Below are positions 39,570-51,777 of a stretch of DNA of 56,947 bases, piece after piece. The notes beneath the pieces are model-generated. The model worked only from the letters and a program-made list of their open reading frames with translations. It was not told where the DNA came from and did no database searches. This DNA comes from Chthoniobacter flavus (lineage in GTDB: Bacteria > Verrucomicrobiota > Verrucomicrobiia > Chthoniobacterales > Chthoniobacteraceae). Position 1 is the first letter of the stretch. Every line of letters starts with the position of its first letter. A program made the position numbers and the translations under genes. The stretch is taken from NCBI GenBank assembly GCA_945861435.1, contig CAMAUX010000033.1, forward strand, positions 1 through 56,947, written 5' to 3'.

Positions 39570-41354
39570 TCATTGCGTGGTGTGAGAACGGCGCGTGCTC
39601 TTGGCCTTGGAGTTGGAGTTGGAGTTGGTGTTGGTGTTGGGGAAAAGGAAGCGCGCGGGGTCCACCGCACGAAGGATGGAAAGTGGGACGGGGGCTGGCT
39701 CACCCGCGATTCGGGAGGCGAGGATTTCGCCCGCGAGGGCAGACCAGACGACACCGCGGGAACCCAAGCCGAGCAGGGTGAAGATGCCGGGAACGCTTTT
39801 GATGAAGTTGGTGTGTGGACCGGAGTGCGAATTTGGGGGCGCGGGCAGGGCTCCGATGAGCGGGAGTCTGTCTGGGGTGAGCGATCGGAAGCCGACGCGG
39901 CCGTCGAGTTGGGAGGTGGGGATGTGGGGGGTGGTGTCTGGAAAGAAGGCGTGAAGATGAGCGAGGTTGGTGTGGTGTGATGCTTCTTCCAGAAGGGGGT
40001 TATGGGAATCGAAGTCGTAGGTTGCGCCGAGGCTGCAGTGGCCTTGGGTGGGAGGTGTGAGATAGCCGTCGCCGGTGAGGACGCGTGGAGAGTGAGGGAG
40101 GAGGCGGGCGGGGAGGTGGGAGACCTGTCCGCGGACCTTCTTGAAGCGGAGATGCGTTGCCTGCGCGAGATGGGTCGCCTCGTAGCCATTGGCGAGGATC
40201 ACGACCGGGGCCTCGGCGAGCAGTGCGTCGTCCGTGGCCAGAGCGCGCCAGAGGTTGCCGTCGGATTGGAGGCGGAGGACTGGGGAGCCTGTGTGCAGAT
40301 GGATGGCGGGGTGCGCGAGGCGAGCGCGGCAGAGGGAGGGAGGGTTGAGCCAGCCAGCGTGTGGAAACAACCAACTCGCGGCCGATAGAGAGTGACCCGC
40401 TTCAGTAGACGTGTCGCCGCAATCGAGGAAGCGCACGAAGTCAGCGGGGTATTGGTGGCGTTCGACGATGGCGCGCATGCGCTCACGCTCGGTGGGCGTG
40501 CGCGCTAGTTGGAGGACGCCGCATGCGTCCCAATGCACCGGTGTGGACGAGGTGCCGAGGGCGAGGAGCTCCTGAAGGAGTGTGAGGTAGGATGAGCGGG
40601 AGAGTTGCGCGGCGATGCCGTCGTCCAGCGAGAGCATGGGCGAGAAGACAGCGGCAAGGTTGCCCGACGCGGCCATGGCCGGGGCTTGCTCGCGCTCGAG
40701 CACATGGATGGTCCATCCTCGGCGAGCGAGGCTGGATGCGGCTGCGCTGCCGGCGAGGCCAGCGCCGAGAATGATTGCCTCCCTTGTCTGCGGGACGGTG
40801 GTTGGCGGAGATTTGCGGGTGGGTTCGGTACGGAAGCGGGCCTCGAACCCGGATGAGATCGGGGCGATTTTGAATCCGGCGCGTTCGAGTGCGGCCTCGG
40901 TGGGGGTGTCGCGGAAGTGTGCAAGCAGGAGGGTTCCGGGTCGGGAAACGCGTGCGAGTGCGGCAGCGTTTGATGGGGCGGGGCTGGAGAGGAGAATGGC
41001 GTCGAAGGTGGCGGCGAGGTCTTTGAGGAGGCGCTCGGGTTCACCGCGGGCGGTGGTGAGTTGGATGGTGCCGTGGTCGAGGGGGGTGCGCAGGAAACCG
41101 GGAAGTGCGCGGTGCCATGCGGAGGGAGTTGCGTTGGGCAGTGGGCCGTCGGAGGCGGGGGCGCAGAGGGCCACGTAGTGGAGAATACGGGCAGCGGAGT
41201 GAGCGTGAGGACTCGCGGTCCATGCGGCACGGACGGCATCGAACTGCGCGGGCGAACGGGAGTCGGTGTCGAGGATTGCGAATCGCTCGCTGCTTTGCCA
41301 GAGAGCGGAGAGACGCTCGATGGGAAAGAGTTCGGAGCGAGGGCTGGTGCTCAT
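39570..41354 (-). CDS. mnmC: MnmC-type tRNA (cmnm5s2U34) oxidoreductase with degenerate methyltransferase half
   Basis: A 594-aa protein. The C-terminal FAD-dependent oxidoreductase (MnmC2) is complete, with AIILGAGLAGSAAASSLARRG at about 190, FKKVRGQVSHLP, a G-D-G-Y-L segment, RVGFRSLTPDRLPLIG and LGLGSRGVVWSALAGEILAS. It converts cmnm5(s2)U34 to nm5(s2)U34. The N-terminal half has the layout of MnmC1 but not its SAM site: where ETGFGTGLNF is expected it reads DTDSRSPAQF, and the catalytic Asp region is FDAILLSSPAPS. The final 25 residues (NTNTNSNSNSKAK) come from a TTGGAG/TTGGTG hexamer repeat (39601-39642). Confidence 0.85.
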   Translation of the reverse strand: MSTSPRSELFPIERLSALWQSSERFAILDTDSRSPAQFDAVRAAWTASPHAHSAARILHYVALCAPASDGPLPNATPSAWHRALPGFLRTPLDHGTIQLTTARGEPERLLKDLAATFDAILLSSPAPSNAAALARVSRPGTLLLAHFRDTPTEAALERAGFKIAPISSGFEARFRTEPTRKSPPTTVPQTREAIILGAGLAGSAAASSLARRGWTIHVLEREQAPAMAASGNLAAVFSPMLSLDDGIAAQLSRSSYLTLLQELLALGTSSTPVHWDACGVLQLARTPTERERMRAIVERHQYPADFVRFLDCGDTSTEAGHSLSAASWLFPHAGWLNPPSLCRARLAHPAIHLHTGSPVLRLQSDGNLWRALATDDALLAEAPVVILANGYEATHLAQATHLRFKKVRGQVSHLPARLLPHSPRVLTGDGYLTPPTQGHCSLGATYDFDSHNPLLEEASHHTNLAHLHAFFPDTTPHIPTSQLDGRVGFRSLTPDRLPLIGALPAPPNSHSGPHTNFIKSVPGIFTLLGLGSRGVVWSALAGEILASRIAGEPAPVPLSILRAVDPARFLFPNTNTNSNSNSKAKSTRRSHTTQ

Positions 41355-41372
41355 CAGACTCCTCGCGCGGAA

Positions 41373-42242
41373 TTAGCCGAGGAGGTTGCGGAGCGCGGGG
41401 CCGAGTTCGGGGAACTGGAATCCGAAGCCCTGCGTGGAGGCCACTTCCGGGAGGACGCGTTTGCTGTCGAGGAGTTCGTGGCGGAAGTCTCCGAGAGGGC
41501 GCAAGGCCCATGCGGGCACGCGCAGGAATGCGGGGCGGCGGAGGGATGCAGCGAGCGTGCGGGTGAACTCCTCGTTGCGAACAGGCCATGGGGCTGAGGC
41601 GTTGAGGGGGCCTCGGACATCGAGGTTTTCGACGGCGAAGAGAGTGAGACGGATGTGGTCCTCGAGATGGATCCAGGACATCCATTGGCGGCCGGTGCTG
41701 ATGGGGCCGCCGAGGCCGGTGCGAAAAAGCGGGGCGAGCGGTCCGAGTGCGCCGCCGTTGTGGCCCAGAACGAGGGAGGTGCGCAGGAGGACGACGCGGG
41801 TGGCGGAGGCTTTGAGTGCTTCGCGCTCCCATGCGAGGGAGGTGTCTGCAAGGAAGCCTGAGCCCGGAGGGGATGACTCGGTGAGTTTCTCCTCTCCGCG
41901 GTTACCGTAGAAGCCGATGGCGGAACCGCTCACGAGGACTTCGGGAGGGTGCGCCATGGAGTTGATGGCTGCGACGAGAGCGCGGGTGCCGAGGATGCGG
42001 CTGTCGGCGATGCGGCGTTTTTTTGCGGTGGTCCAGAGGCCCATGACGGACTCGCCGGCGAGGTGGATGACGGCGTCGCAGCCGGCGAGGTTCGGGGTGG
42101 CTGTCCACGGGCGCATTTCGCAGCCCGGGATTTGGAGGCTGGTGTTTCTGGTGAAAGCGACAACCTCATGGCCGCGGCGGAGCGCGACGTCGACGAGGCG
42201 CTGGCCGATAAATCCCGAGGCGCCTGTGATGGCGAGGATCAT
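41373..42242 (-). CDS. TIGR01777-family NAD(P)-binding epimerase (YfcH-like)
   Basis: A 289-aa extended SDR. It starts MILAITGASGFIGQRLVDVAL (nucleotide-binding GxxGxxG) and has CDAVIHLAGESVMG, RILGTRALVAAI, SGSAIGFYGNRGEEKLTE with the family YG pair, SWIHLEDHIRLTLFAVE and the C-terminal SKRVLPEVASTQGFGFQFP signature. TIGR01777 proteins are widespread oxidoreductase-like proteins of uncertain substrate. It lies 11 bp downstream of the amidase gene and 18 bp upstream of mnmC, so the genes are co-transcribed. Confidence 0.88.
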   Translation of the reverse strand: MILAITGASGFIGQRLVDVALRRGHEVVAFTRNTSLQIPGCEMRPWTATPNLAGCDAVIHLAGESVMGLWTTAKKRRIADSRILGTRALVAAINSMAHPPEVLVSGSAIGFYGNRGEEKLTESSPPGSGFLADTSLAWEREALKASATRVVLLRTSLVLGHNGGALGPLAPLFRTGLGGPISTGRQWMSWIHLEDHIRLTLFAVENLDVRGPLNASAPWPVRNEEFTRTLAASLRRPAFLRVPAWALRPLGDFRHELLDSKRVLPEVASTQGFGFQFPELGPALRNLLG

Positions 42243-42253
42243 ACGGGCGACAG

Positions 42254-43288
42254 TTAATCAAACTTGCTGTGGAGCCAGCTGTAGGGGAAGCGGTTGCCAG
42301 GGCAGTCGGTGGGCCAGCGTGGAGGGTTGATTTCGCGGTGTGCTTTTACGATGGCGAATTTGGCGTCGATTTTGCCCACACGGAGGCGGAGGTAGCGGAT
42401 GAGTTCCTCGAGGGACTCGAGCTCGCGTTTGGTGGGTTTATCGATGTTGAAGTCACCGACGAGACAGACGCCGAGGCCGATGTTGTTGAGGTAATCGCTA
42501 TGGACATGGCCGCCAGCGAGTTGCTGTTTCCAGCGGTTGCCGATCTCCACTTCGCCGTCCCCGGAGGAGGAGCCGTTGCCGATGACAAAATGGTAGGCGA
42601 GTCCGTTGGACATTTTGCGGATGCGCTTGTGGTAATAATCGAAGGCCTTGGCGTTGCCCTGGCGGGTGCCGCTGTTGTGGACGACGATGTAGCGCCAACG
42701 GCTTTTCTGGACGGGCGCCTTGTCGATCTGCTGGCGGACGCTCGCTGTGAGGTATTGCCAGCGGCTGAACCAGCCTGTGGGTGATGCGGGTTGGTAGCCT
42801 GCGTTGTTCGCCACGCCGGATTTTTCGATGGTGATCGAAGCGGGCGGGGGCGTGGGTTTTGGGGTGGTCCTTGGCTTGGGAGGAGGCGGAAGGATCAGAG
42901 GGGGCGCCGGTGGCGGTGTGGGCTTTGGCGGAGGTGTGGGTTTCTCGGTGGGCGCGGCGGGCGGGGGCGCGTTGGTGCCCTCCTCGAGTTTGAGGTCGAG
43001 CTTGGGGACGGAGGGTTTGAGGCGTGGCGTGGAAGGCATCAGCCGCGGGGGAGCGAGTCGCGGGGAGGTGGTGTCTGGTTCGTCGGGGAGAGGAACCGTC
43101 TTGGGCTTTGGCTTGGGAGCGGATGCGGGGTTTTGAGCCGGTGATGCAGGCACGGTGCGCATCTCCTCTCGGGCTTTCAGGAAGGCGCGTCGTTTTTGCT
43201 CTTCGGAACCGGTGCCCGGCTGTTGTGCGCAGAGGAGACCCACCCCGGCCGTGAGGGCCAGACAAAGAAGGAGGCGGGTGGAAAGCAC
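42254..43288 (-). CDS. Exported PGRP/Amidase_2-type N-acetylmuramoyl-L-alanine amidase with proline-rich linker
   Basis: A GTG at 43288 gives 344 aa with a signal peptide (LSTRLLLCLALTAGVGLLCA). An in-frame upstream start at 43417 would bury it. A very Pro/Lys/Thr-rich linker (about 30-150; PPPKPTPPPAPP) spans to an amidase domain: YIVVHNSGTRQGNAKAFDYY, YHFVIGNG, GLGVCLVGDFN and VKAHREINPPRWPTDCPG, giving the expected zinc His and Cys ligands. It should cut the lactyl-amide bond of peptidoglycan outside the cytoplasmic membrane, with the linker reaching across the periplasm. It heads a four-gene run and is divergent from trpF. Confidence 0.82.
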   Translation of the reverse strand: MLSTRLLLCLALTAGVGLLCAQQPGTGSEEQKRRAFLKAREEMRTVPASPAQNPASAPKPKPKTVPLPDEPDTTSPRLAPPRLMPSTPRLKPSVPKLDLKLEEGTNAPPPAAPTEKPTPPPKPTPPPAPPLILPPPPKPRTTPKPTPPPASITIEKSGVANNAGYQPASPTGWFSRWQYLTASVRQQIDKAPVQKSRWRYIVVHNSGTRQGNAKAFDYYHKRIRKMSNGLAYHFVIGNGSSSGDGEVEIGNRWKQQLAGGHVHSDYLNNIGLGVCLVGDFNIDKPTKRELESLEELIRYLRLRVGKIDAKFAIVKAHREINPPRWPTDCPGNRFPYSWLHSKFD

Positions 43289-43416
43289 GTGCGAGATGGT
43301 AACAAAGGAGGTGGGCGCTGCAAGTCGTGCACTGAACTTTTCTTCAGGAAGATTCCTGATGGACACGCAGCGCCGGGTTGCATGGGCGTGGGAGCGTGGG
43401 TTTGACTCAGAGGGCA

Positions 43417-44073
43417 ATGAATCCAGCTGAACGAGTGTGTGTGAAGATCTGTGGGCTGACCAATCCGGCAGACGCTTGGTGCGCGGTGGAGAGCGGCGCT
43501 GACGCGCTGGGATTCAACCTGTATCCGGGGTCCAAGCGGTGCATCTCACTGGAGCGGTGCGCGGGATGGATGGAGGAGTTTGCGGGGCGCGTGCGCCGGG
43601 TGGCGGTGGTGGTGAATCTGCCGATCGAGGAGGCGATTCGCTTGGCGGCGCATCCGGCTCTGGATGCGGTGCAGTTGCATGGAGACGAGGACGAGGCGTA
43701 CTGCGCCCGCTTTGCGAAGGAGGGCCGGCCTTTCATCAAGGCGCTGCGGTTGGGTTCGGAGGAAGAGGTACAGCGTGCCGGCGGATTTTCGACTGAGGAG
43801 GTGCTGCTAGACTCGGCGGTGGCGGGTGCCTTCGGCGGGACGGGCCACGGGGTGAACCTTCCGCTCGCAGCGCGGGTGAGGGAGTTGTTTCCGTCCCTGC
43901 GGGTTTTTCTCGCGGGTGGACTGAATCCCGGGAATGTGGGGCGTGCGGTGCGGGAGGTGGCTCCGTATGCGGTGGATGTGGCGAGTGGTGTGGAGAGTGA
44001 GCCTGGGCGGAAGGATCCGGCATTGATGCGCGCCTTTGTGTTGGGAGCGCGCGGTGTGGTGGGGCAGCCTTGA
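43417..44073 (+). CDS. trpF: Phosphoribosylanthranilate isomerase TrpF
   Basis: A 218-aa TIM barrel starting at ATG 43417, preceded by AGAGGG. The catalytic Cys lies in VKICGLTNPADA near the N-terminus and the general acid Asp in VLLDSAVAGAFGGTGHGVN, followed by FLAGGLNPGNVGRAV and VDVASGVESEPGRKD, the phosphate-binding loop. It catalyses the third step of the tryptophan branch. No other trp gene is in the window, so it is separated from the rest of the pathway. Confidence 0.94.
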   Translation: MNPAERVCVKICGLTNPADAWCAVESGADALGFNLYPGSKRCISLERCAGWMEEFAGRVRRVAVVVNLPIEEAIRLAAHPALDAVQLHGDEDEAYCARFAKEGRPFIKALRLGSEEEVQRAGGFSTEEVLLDSAVAGAFGGTGHGVNLPLAARVRELFPSLRVFLAGGLNPGNVGRAVREVAPYAVDVASGVESEPGRKDPALMRAFVLGARGVVGQP

Positions 44074-44175
44074 GTTGAGCGCCAGAGCGGGTGAGGGGAG
44101 AGTCGGTGGGTGAAGGCTGCGCGGTGCGATGGGGCTTTGGGTTTGGTGCTCGAGGGTTGTGTGATGGTGTTTTGA

Positions 44176-45309
<1,134 letters not shown>

Positions 45310-45367
45310 GCGTGCGGGGTTGTCTGGTGCGGTGCCGGATCGCTCCCGAATTGATTTGGTAAACAAA

Positions 45368-45401
45368 TTCCCCATGGAGGCATTGAGTCCTCCATGGGGA
45401 A
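45368..45401. terminator. Hairpin terminator between leuB and sdhB
   Basis: TTCCCCATGGAGG and CCTCCATGGGGAA form a perfect 13-bp stem with an 8-nt loop. On the minus strand it follows sdhB by about 70 bp and is trailed by TTTGTTTACC, a weak U-tract, so it best serves the sdh operon. It may also stop leuB transcripts from the other side. Confidence 0.75.
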
Positions 45402-45472
45402 AATGTTGTCGGGCCGCAGAGGCGTGCGGACCAGAGGCGCCCTGACTTAAGCAGGGTGAAGACAAGAGCGGA

Positions 45473-46231
45473 TCAGCTCACAGCCTTGGAGACGGAGGCG
45501 GCGGCGTAGTCGCGGTTGAGTTGGGTGATGACGGTGACGGGAATTTCCGCAGGGCACACCGCTTCGCACTCGTAGTGGTTGGAGCAGTTGCCGAAGCCTT
45601 CCTCGTCCATCTTCTTCACCATGTTGAGGGTGCGTTGATGGCGTTCGGGTTGGCCTTGGGGAAGGCGGTTGAGATGGGAGACCTTTGCGCCGACAAAGAG
45701 CATGGCGGACGCGTTTGGGCAGGATGCGACGCAGGCGCCGCATCCGATGCAGGCGGCGGCTTCCATGGCGGAGTCGGCCTCAGTTTTGGGGATGAGGATC
45801 GCGTTGCCGTCGGGTGCGGAGCCAGCGCGTGCGGTGACGTAACCGCCAGAGCGCTGGATGCGGTCCAGAGCGGAGCGATCGACGATGAGGTCGCGGACGA
45901 TGGGGAATGAGCGAGCGCGGAAGGGTTCGATGTAGATGGTCTGCCCATCGGTGAACTTCCGCATGTAGAGCTGGCAGGTGGTGGTGGCACTCAGGTTTAC
46001 CGGGCCGTGAGGGATGCCATTGATGGTGAGGGAGCAGGAGCCGCAGATGCCCTCGCGGCAATCGTGGTCGAATGCGATGGGTTCATCGCCCTTTGCGAGG
46101 AGTTCCTCGTTGAGGATGTCGAGCATCTCCAGAAAGGAGGCGTCGGGCGGGATATTGCGGGCCTCGTATTCTGCGAGGCGGCCTTCTGCGGTGGCGGATT
46201 TCTGGCGCCAGACTTTGAGCTTCAGGTTCAT
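45473..46231 (-). CDS. sdhB: Succinate dehydrogenase/fumarate reductase iron-sulfur subunit
   Basis: A 252-aa subunit carrying three clusters. The [2Fe-2S] cysteines are C58, C63, C66 ([10 protein letters not shown]) and C86, the [4Fe-4S] motif is [12 protein letters not shown], and the [3Fe-4S]/[4Fe-4S] set is [12 protein letters not shown]. It passes electrons from the flavoprotein to the cytochrome b subunit on the inner face of the membrane. It starts 4 bp after sdhA and is last in the sdhCAB operon, followed by a hairpin terminator. Confidence 0.95.
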   Translation of the reverse strand: MNLKLKVWRQKSATAEGRLAEYEARNIPPDASFLEMLDILNEELLAKGDEPIAFDHDCREGICGSCSLTINGIPHGPVNLSATTTCQLYMRKFTDGQTIYIEPFRARSFPIVRDLIVDRSALDRIQRSGGYVTARAGSAPDGNAILIPKTEADSAMEAAACIGCGACVASCPNASAMLFVGAKVSHLNRLPQGQPERHQRTLNMVKKMDEEGFGNCSNHYECEAVCPAEIPVTVITQLNRDYAAASVSKAVS

Positions 46232-46235
46232 GGGA

Positions 46236-48152
<1,917 letters not shown>

Positions 48153-48192
48153 GGTTGTGGGTGTGGCGGCGGCTTGGGTGAGTGGGTGAAAT

Positions 48193-48942
48193 TTAGTGGG
48201 CGGGGGTGAGTTGCTTCAGGAGCACGGCGAGCGGGATGGAGGCGTAGCCTGCGAAGATGATCCAAGCGAGTGCCTGCCCGCCCTTGGTGATGGCGTTGCG
48301 GAGGCTCTTGCTGTTGAGGCCGAAGGTTTGAGGGACGCTCTGGAAGCCGTGGCTGAGGTGGAGACAGAGGAGGAAGACGGAGAGGAGATAGAATCCGGAG
48401 ACCAAGGGGTTTTGGAAGCCGAGGATGACCATGGTGTGGACATCGTGATTGAGTTTTTCGAAACGCGCATCGGTGATGCGGGCGGTGAAGTGGGCGAGGT
48501 GGTAGGCGACGAAGGAGAGGACGAGCAGGCCGCTAACGACCATGGTTTTCTTGGCGGGCTTGGGTGAGGTGGTGGCGCGCATTTCGTTGGTGCGGCCCTT
48601 GGCTGCGCGGTTTTCGGTGGCGAGCTTGATGGTGGTGAAGATGTGAAGGAAGAACGCTGCGAGGAGAACGCTGCGAACCACCCACAGTGCACGGGGCATG
48701 CTGTGGAGGAATTCCGCGTACTGGTTGATTTTTTCAGGGGCCCCGAAGATCTGGAGGTTGCCGACCAGATGGCCGATGACGTAGCCGATGAGGGCGAGGC
48801 CCGTGAGGGCAACGATCCATTTCTTCCCGATGGAGGAGCGATAGAAGGAGGCGAGGAAGTTCACGGCGGATGTGCTGTAGGATGAATGGTTTGGGGCTGC
48901 GTGGCGCGAGGCGCGAGGCGCGTTCCCGAGGACGGCATCCAT
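48193..48942 (-). CDS. sdhC: Succinate dehydrogenase cytochrome b558-type subunit
   Basis: A 249-aa integral membrane protein with five predicted helices (for example [93 protein letters not shown]) and histidines placed as axial heme ligands. It anchors SdhAB and passes electrons to the quinone pool. The ATG at 48942 is used; a GTG at 48864 (giving [16 protein letters not shown] at the N-terminus, as in relatives) is a serious alternative. First gene of sdhCAB. Confidence 0.9.
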   Translation of the reverse strand: MDAVLGNAPRASRHAAPNHSSYSTSAVNFLASFYRSSIGKKWIVALTGLALIGYVIGHLVGNLQIFGAPEKINQYAEFLHSMPRALWVVRSVLLAAFFLHIFTTIKLATENRAAKGRTNEMRATTSPKPAKKTMVVSGLLVLSFVAYHLAHFTARITDARFEKLNHDVHTMVILGFQNPLVSGFYLLSVFLLCLHLSHGFQSVPQTFGLNSKSLRNAITKGGQALAWIIFAGYASIPLAVLLKQLTPAH

Positions 48943-48972
48943 TTAGGGTGCCGGGCTGGAGAAGTGTCTAAC

Positions 48973-49050
48973 GCCGCTTCCGAGCTGGACCCGTGCCTAG
49001 GGTTGCTGGAAGTGCGTGGAGCCTTGGCGACGACTTAGTCCGGAAGCGGC
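48973..49050. repeat. Long-range inverted repeat upstream of sdhC
   Basis: GCCGCTTCCG (48973-48982) and CGGAAGCGGC (49041-49050) are exact reverse complements 58 nt apart. Both lie in the 234-bp space between the sdhC start and the prenyl synthase stop. In an sdh transcript they could close a structured leader. Nothing inside matches a known riboswitch by eye. Confidence 0.45.
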
Positions 49051-49176
49051 AACTAAACTGACAAAAAGCGGGGTTTCGTCAACCTCTCCGGTGAGAAAAT
49101 GAGGCTGATGCGACGAGCGTTATGAAAATTTGGAGGCGCGCAGTTAACACGGATGCAGTCTGCGGTCGGAGGCGCG

Positions 49177-50241
49177 CTAGTATTCGCGGGCGAGGAGGTG
49201 TGCTGCGATGTGGCGCAGACGCTCGGCGCGTGCGCCGAAGGTGCTGAGTGAACGAAGGGCGAGGGCTGTGAGGCGGCGGGCTTCGCGACGGGAGGCGTTG
49301 AGGCCGAAGATGGCGGGGTAGGTGGCCTTGGTGGCGGCGGCATCTTTACCTGCGGTCTTGCCGAGTTTCTCGGTGCTTTGGGTGACATCGAGGATGTCGT
49401 CAATGATCTGGAATGCGAGGCCGAGTGCCTGGCCGAAATCGGTGAGGTGTGTGAGTTGTGCGCTGGTGCAATTGGCTGCCATGGCGCCGAGGCGCAGGGA
49501 GGCGGTGAGCAGAGCTGCGGTCTTCGCGCGGTGGATGAATTTGAGGTCGTTGCGGGAAGTGGGCTTTCCTTCGCCCTCGAGGTCGAGGACCTGTCCGGCG
49601 ATGAGCCAACGGCTTCCGGCGGCATGGGCGAGTTCAGTGATGAGCGCGGCTGTGGGGTAGCGCGTGGTGGCCCGGGCTTTTGCAAGGATCTCGAAGGCCG
49701 CGGTGAGCAGTGCATCGCCTGCCAAAACGGCGATGCCTTCACCATAGACCTTGTGGCTGGTGGGGCGGCCGCGGCGCAGGTCGTCGTCGTCCATGCACGG
49801 GAGGTCGTCGTGGATGAGGGAGTAGGTGTGGATGCATTCCACAGCACATGCTGCTGGAACGGCGGCCTGGGGTTTGGCGCCACAGGCTTCGGCAGCTGCG
49901 AGGGTGAGGATGGGGCGCAGGCGTTTGCCGCCGGCGAACATGCTGTAACGCATGGCCTCGTGGATGGTGGAGGGCTTGGAGGAGGCGCGTGGCAGGTGCT
50001 CGTCGAGCGCGTGGTCGATGAGGAGTGAACTTTCCTCGAGGTAGGCGCCAATGGGTTCCGGTGCAGTGGCCGTGGGGCGGGAAGCCACGTTTGGGCGTGC
50101 GGGGCGTGTGCCTTTTTTGGGCTTCATGGACGCACTGGACCCAGTGCCTTCAGTGGACTTGGTCGGTTTGTTTAACTTGGCCGACTTTGTTTGCGCCGGG
50201 GTGCGACTGGGTGGGCGAAGGCGGATGGTGTTGCTGGGCAT
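49177..50241 (-). CDS. Polyprenyl (farnesyl/geranylgeranyl) diphosphate synthase
   Basis: A 354-aa protein at its longest. The isoprenyl synthase domain starts about residue 60 and shows GGKRLRPILTLAAAEACG, the first Asp-rich motif DDLPCMDDDDLRRGRPTSH, the second DDILDVTQSTEKLGKTAGKD and the HAAGSRWLIAGQVLDLEGEG helix. The N-terminal 60 residues are Ser/Thr/Lys/Pro-rich and could be non-coding if translation begins at the ATG at 50127 (316 aa). Chain length is not predictable with certainty; the insertion in the first motif fits short-chain (C15-C20) enzymes. It follows the sugar isomerase gene by 31 bp. Confidence 0.9.
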   Translation of the reverse strand: MPSNTIRLRPPSRTPAQTKSAKLNKPTKSTEGTGSSASMKPKKGTRPARPNVASRPTATAPEPIGAYLEESSLLIDHALDEHLPRASSKPSTIHEAMRYSMFAGGKRLRPILTLAAAEACGAKPQAAVPAACAVECIHTYSLIHDDLPCMDDDDLRRGRPTSHKVYGEGIAVLAGDALLTAAFEILAKARATTRYPTAALITELAHAAGSRWLIAGQVLDLEGEGKPTSRNDLKFIHRAKTAALLTASLRLGAMAANCTSAQLTHLTDFGQALGLAFQIIDDILDVTQSTEKLGKTAGKDAAATKATYPAIFGLNASRREARRLTALALRSLSTFGARAERLRHIAAHLLAREY

Positions 50242-50272
50242 GGCGGTCCTGAAAAGGTTGGGATGCTGCGGG

Positions 50273-51370
50273 TCAGGGTTTGAGGCCGATACCGATGACC
50301 TCGCGCAGGTGGCGGATGGAACGTTCGAGTTCGGCTTTTTGGAATGCCTGTTCTGCGGCCTTCTTGTCCGCGCCTTCCGGCGCTTTGAAGTTGGGGATTT
50401 CGTGTCCGCGTTGTGCCATGGCTTCGAAGTGAGCGAGGGCCTCGGGGCGGCGGTCGTAATGGGCCCAGAACTCGTCCTTCTTGTAGGGGAAGGAGCGGGA
50501 GAAACCCGAGATGGTCTCGATCATGACGGGTACTTTTGGGCAGAGGGCGCTCCAGCGTTCGATGTAGCGCGTCCAGTCGATGAGGCCTTCGCCGGCTGCG
50601 GTCCATGCGATGGTGGCGCCTTCCGGGGTGTTCCAGATCATGTTATCGCGCAGGCTGGAGCAGGCGACGTAGGGGCCGAGGCGTTCGAGGACGTCCATGG
50701 GATCCTCAAGGGTCCATGTGCTGTTGCCGGAGTCGATGTTGGCGCCGACGAATTGAGGGCCGGCAGCTTCGATGAGGTCGACGAGTTCCCATGAGTGCAT
50801 GTCGCCGGCGTGGTTCTCGACGGCGATTTTGATGCCGGCGTCCCGTGCCTGACGTTCGCAGTTTTTGAGGACGGTGACGGTGTCGGCGATGCGTGCGCGG
50901 ATTCCACCGGGCGTCTTGCGGTCGTCGGAGGCACCGAGGATGACGCGGAACACGGGGGATCCGAGGGTTTTGGCGACGCGGATGCCGGTGGCGAGGTGTT
51001 CTTCGGCGGTGCCCCAAGTCTTTTTAAAGCGCACGGAGGAGGGGCAGATGCTCCAGCTTCCAGCGTAGATCTGGATCTTGAGGCGGTCGGCCGTGGCTTT
51101 GATTTCGCGCAGGTAACCGTCTTCGAGTGAGGTGTAGGCGTCGAGGTCCGAGATGAGCAGGGAATCGAGTTTGAGGCTGGCTGCGTAGTCGAGGAGTTCC
51201 GGGGCTTTCCATCCCATGGCGCGGACGGCGAAGTTGTCCATGCCGAGTGCGATGGGCTTGCGTGTGGGGGCGGTGGGGGCGGCGGATGCGTTGTGGGAGA
51301 GGGCGTGGCCTGCGGCGACACCAGCGAGGGTTTTCACGAAAGCGCGGCGGTTGAAATTCTGGGGGTTCAT
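50273..51370 (-). CDS. Tat-exported sugar phosphate isomerase/epimerase-like protein (AP endonuclease 2 / TIM barrel)
   Basis: A 365-aa protein with a Tat leader (NRRAFVKTLAGVAAGHALS). The xylose isomerase-like TIM barrel shows LDSLLISDLDAYT, RVAKTLGSPVFRVILG, DAGIKIAVENHAGDMHSWEL (a metal-ligand Glu strand), PQFVGANIDSGNSTW and VPVMIETISGFSR. PVC bacteria have many exported members, some of which act with 3-keto-sugar pathways; the substrate here is unknown. It is transcribed ahead of the prenyl synthase gene. Confidence 0.85.
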   Translation of the reverse strand: MNPQNFNRRAFVKTLAGVAAGHALSHNASAAPTAPTRKPIALGMDNFAVRAMGWKAPELLDYAASLKLDSLLISDLDAYTSLEDGYLREIKATADRLKIQIYAGSWSICPSSVRFKKTWGTAEEHLATGIRVAKTLGSPVFRVILGASDDRKTPGGIRARIADTVTVLKNCERQARDAGIKIAVENHAGDMHSWELVDLIEAAGPQFVGANIDSGNSTWTLEDPMDVLERLGPYVACSSLRDNMIWNTPEGATIAWTAAGEGLIDWTRYIERWSALCPKVPVMIETISGFSRSFPYKKDEFWAHYDRRPEALAHFEAMAQRGHEIPNFKAPEGADKKAAEQAFQKAELERSIRHLREVIGIGLKP

Positions 51371-51777
51371 GGGTGGTAAAAAGGCCGCGCAGTGTTTCCG
51401 ATTGGAGGGGGGAAAACTAGTGGAAATCGTGTGAGGTGGATGGGGTGCATGCCGGCAGCAGCCCTTGGACTTTCCGCGGATGAACTATTGGGTTTGCGGA
51501 TTGAAGGAGCGTGGCCGCACGTTTTGTCAGCATTGATCACGAGACGCCGTGGGCGAACTGGAACTGAGGGGGGCGCGCGTCAAGGAACGCGTCGCCAGCG
51601 ACGCAGAGGGGGGGCCTGCGGGAGCGCGAACCGGCCCGATTTGCGTCCGGGACTCGCTCATTTGTGTGGGCCTGCCCCCCTCGTTGGGCGAACTCCAGCC
51701 CTTGAATCCAGAGAGATACCGCAAATCGGTGCTTTCCCGTTTTCTGGCCACCGGCCTTGGCTCAGTGCGACGGGGTG
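51371..51777. other. Gene-free stretch between the isomerase start and valS stop
   Basis: A 407-bp GC-rich stretch. Open frames exist on the plus strand but have no ribosome site, no recognisable sequence and unlikely composition. A short direct repeat GGGCGAACT occurs near 51551 and 51685, and G-rich and C-rich runs near 51606 and 51673 could pair loosely. No tRNA, riboswitch or clear terminator was found. It should hold the isomerase promoter and the end of the valS transcript. Confidence 0.5.
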
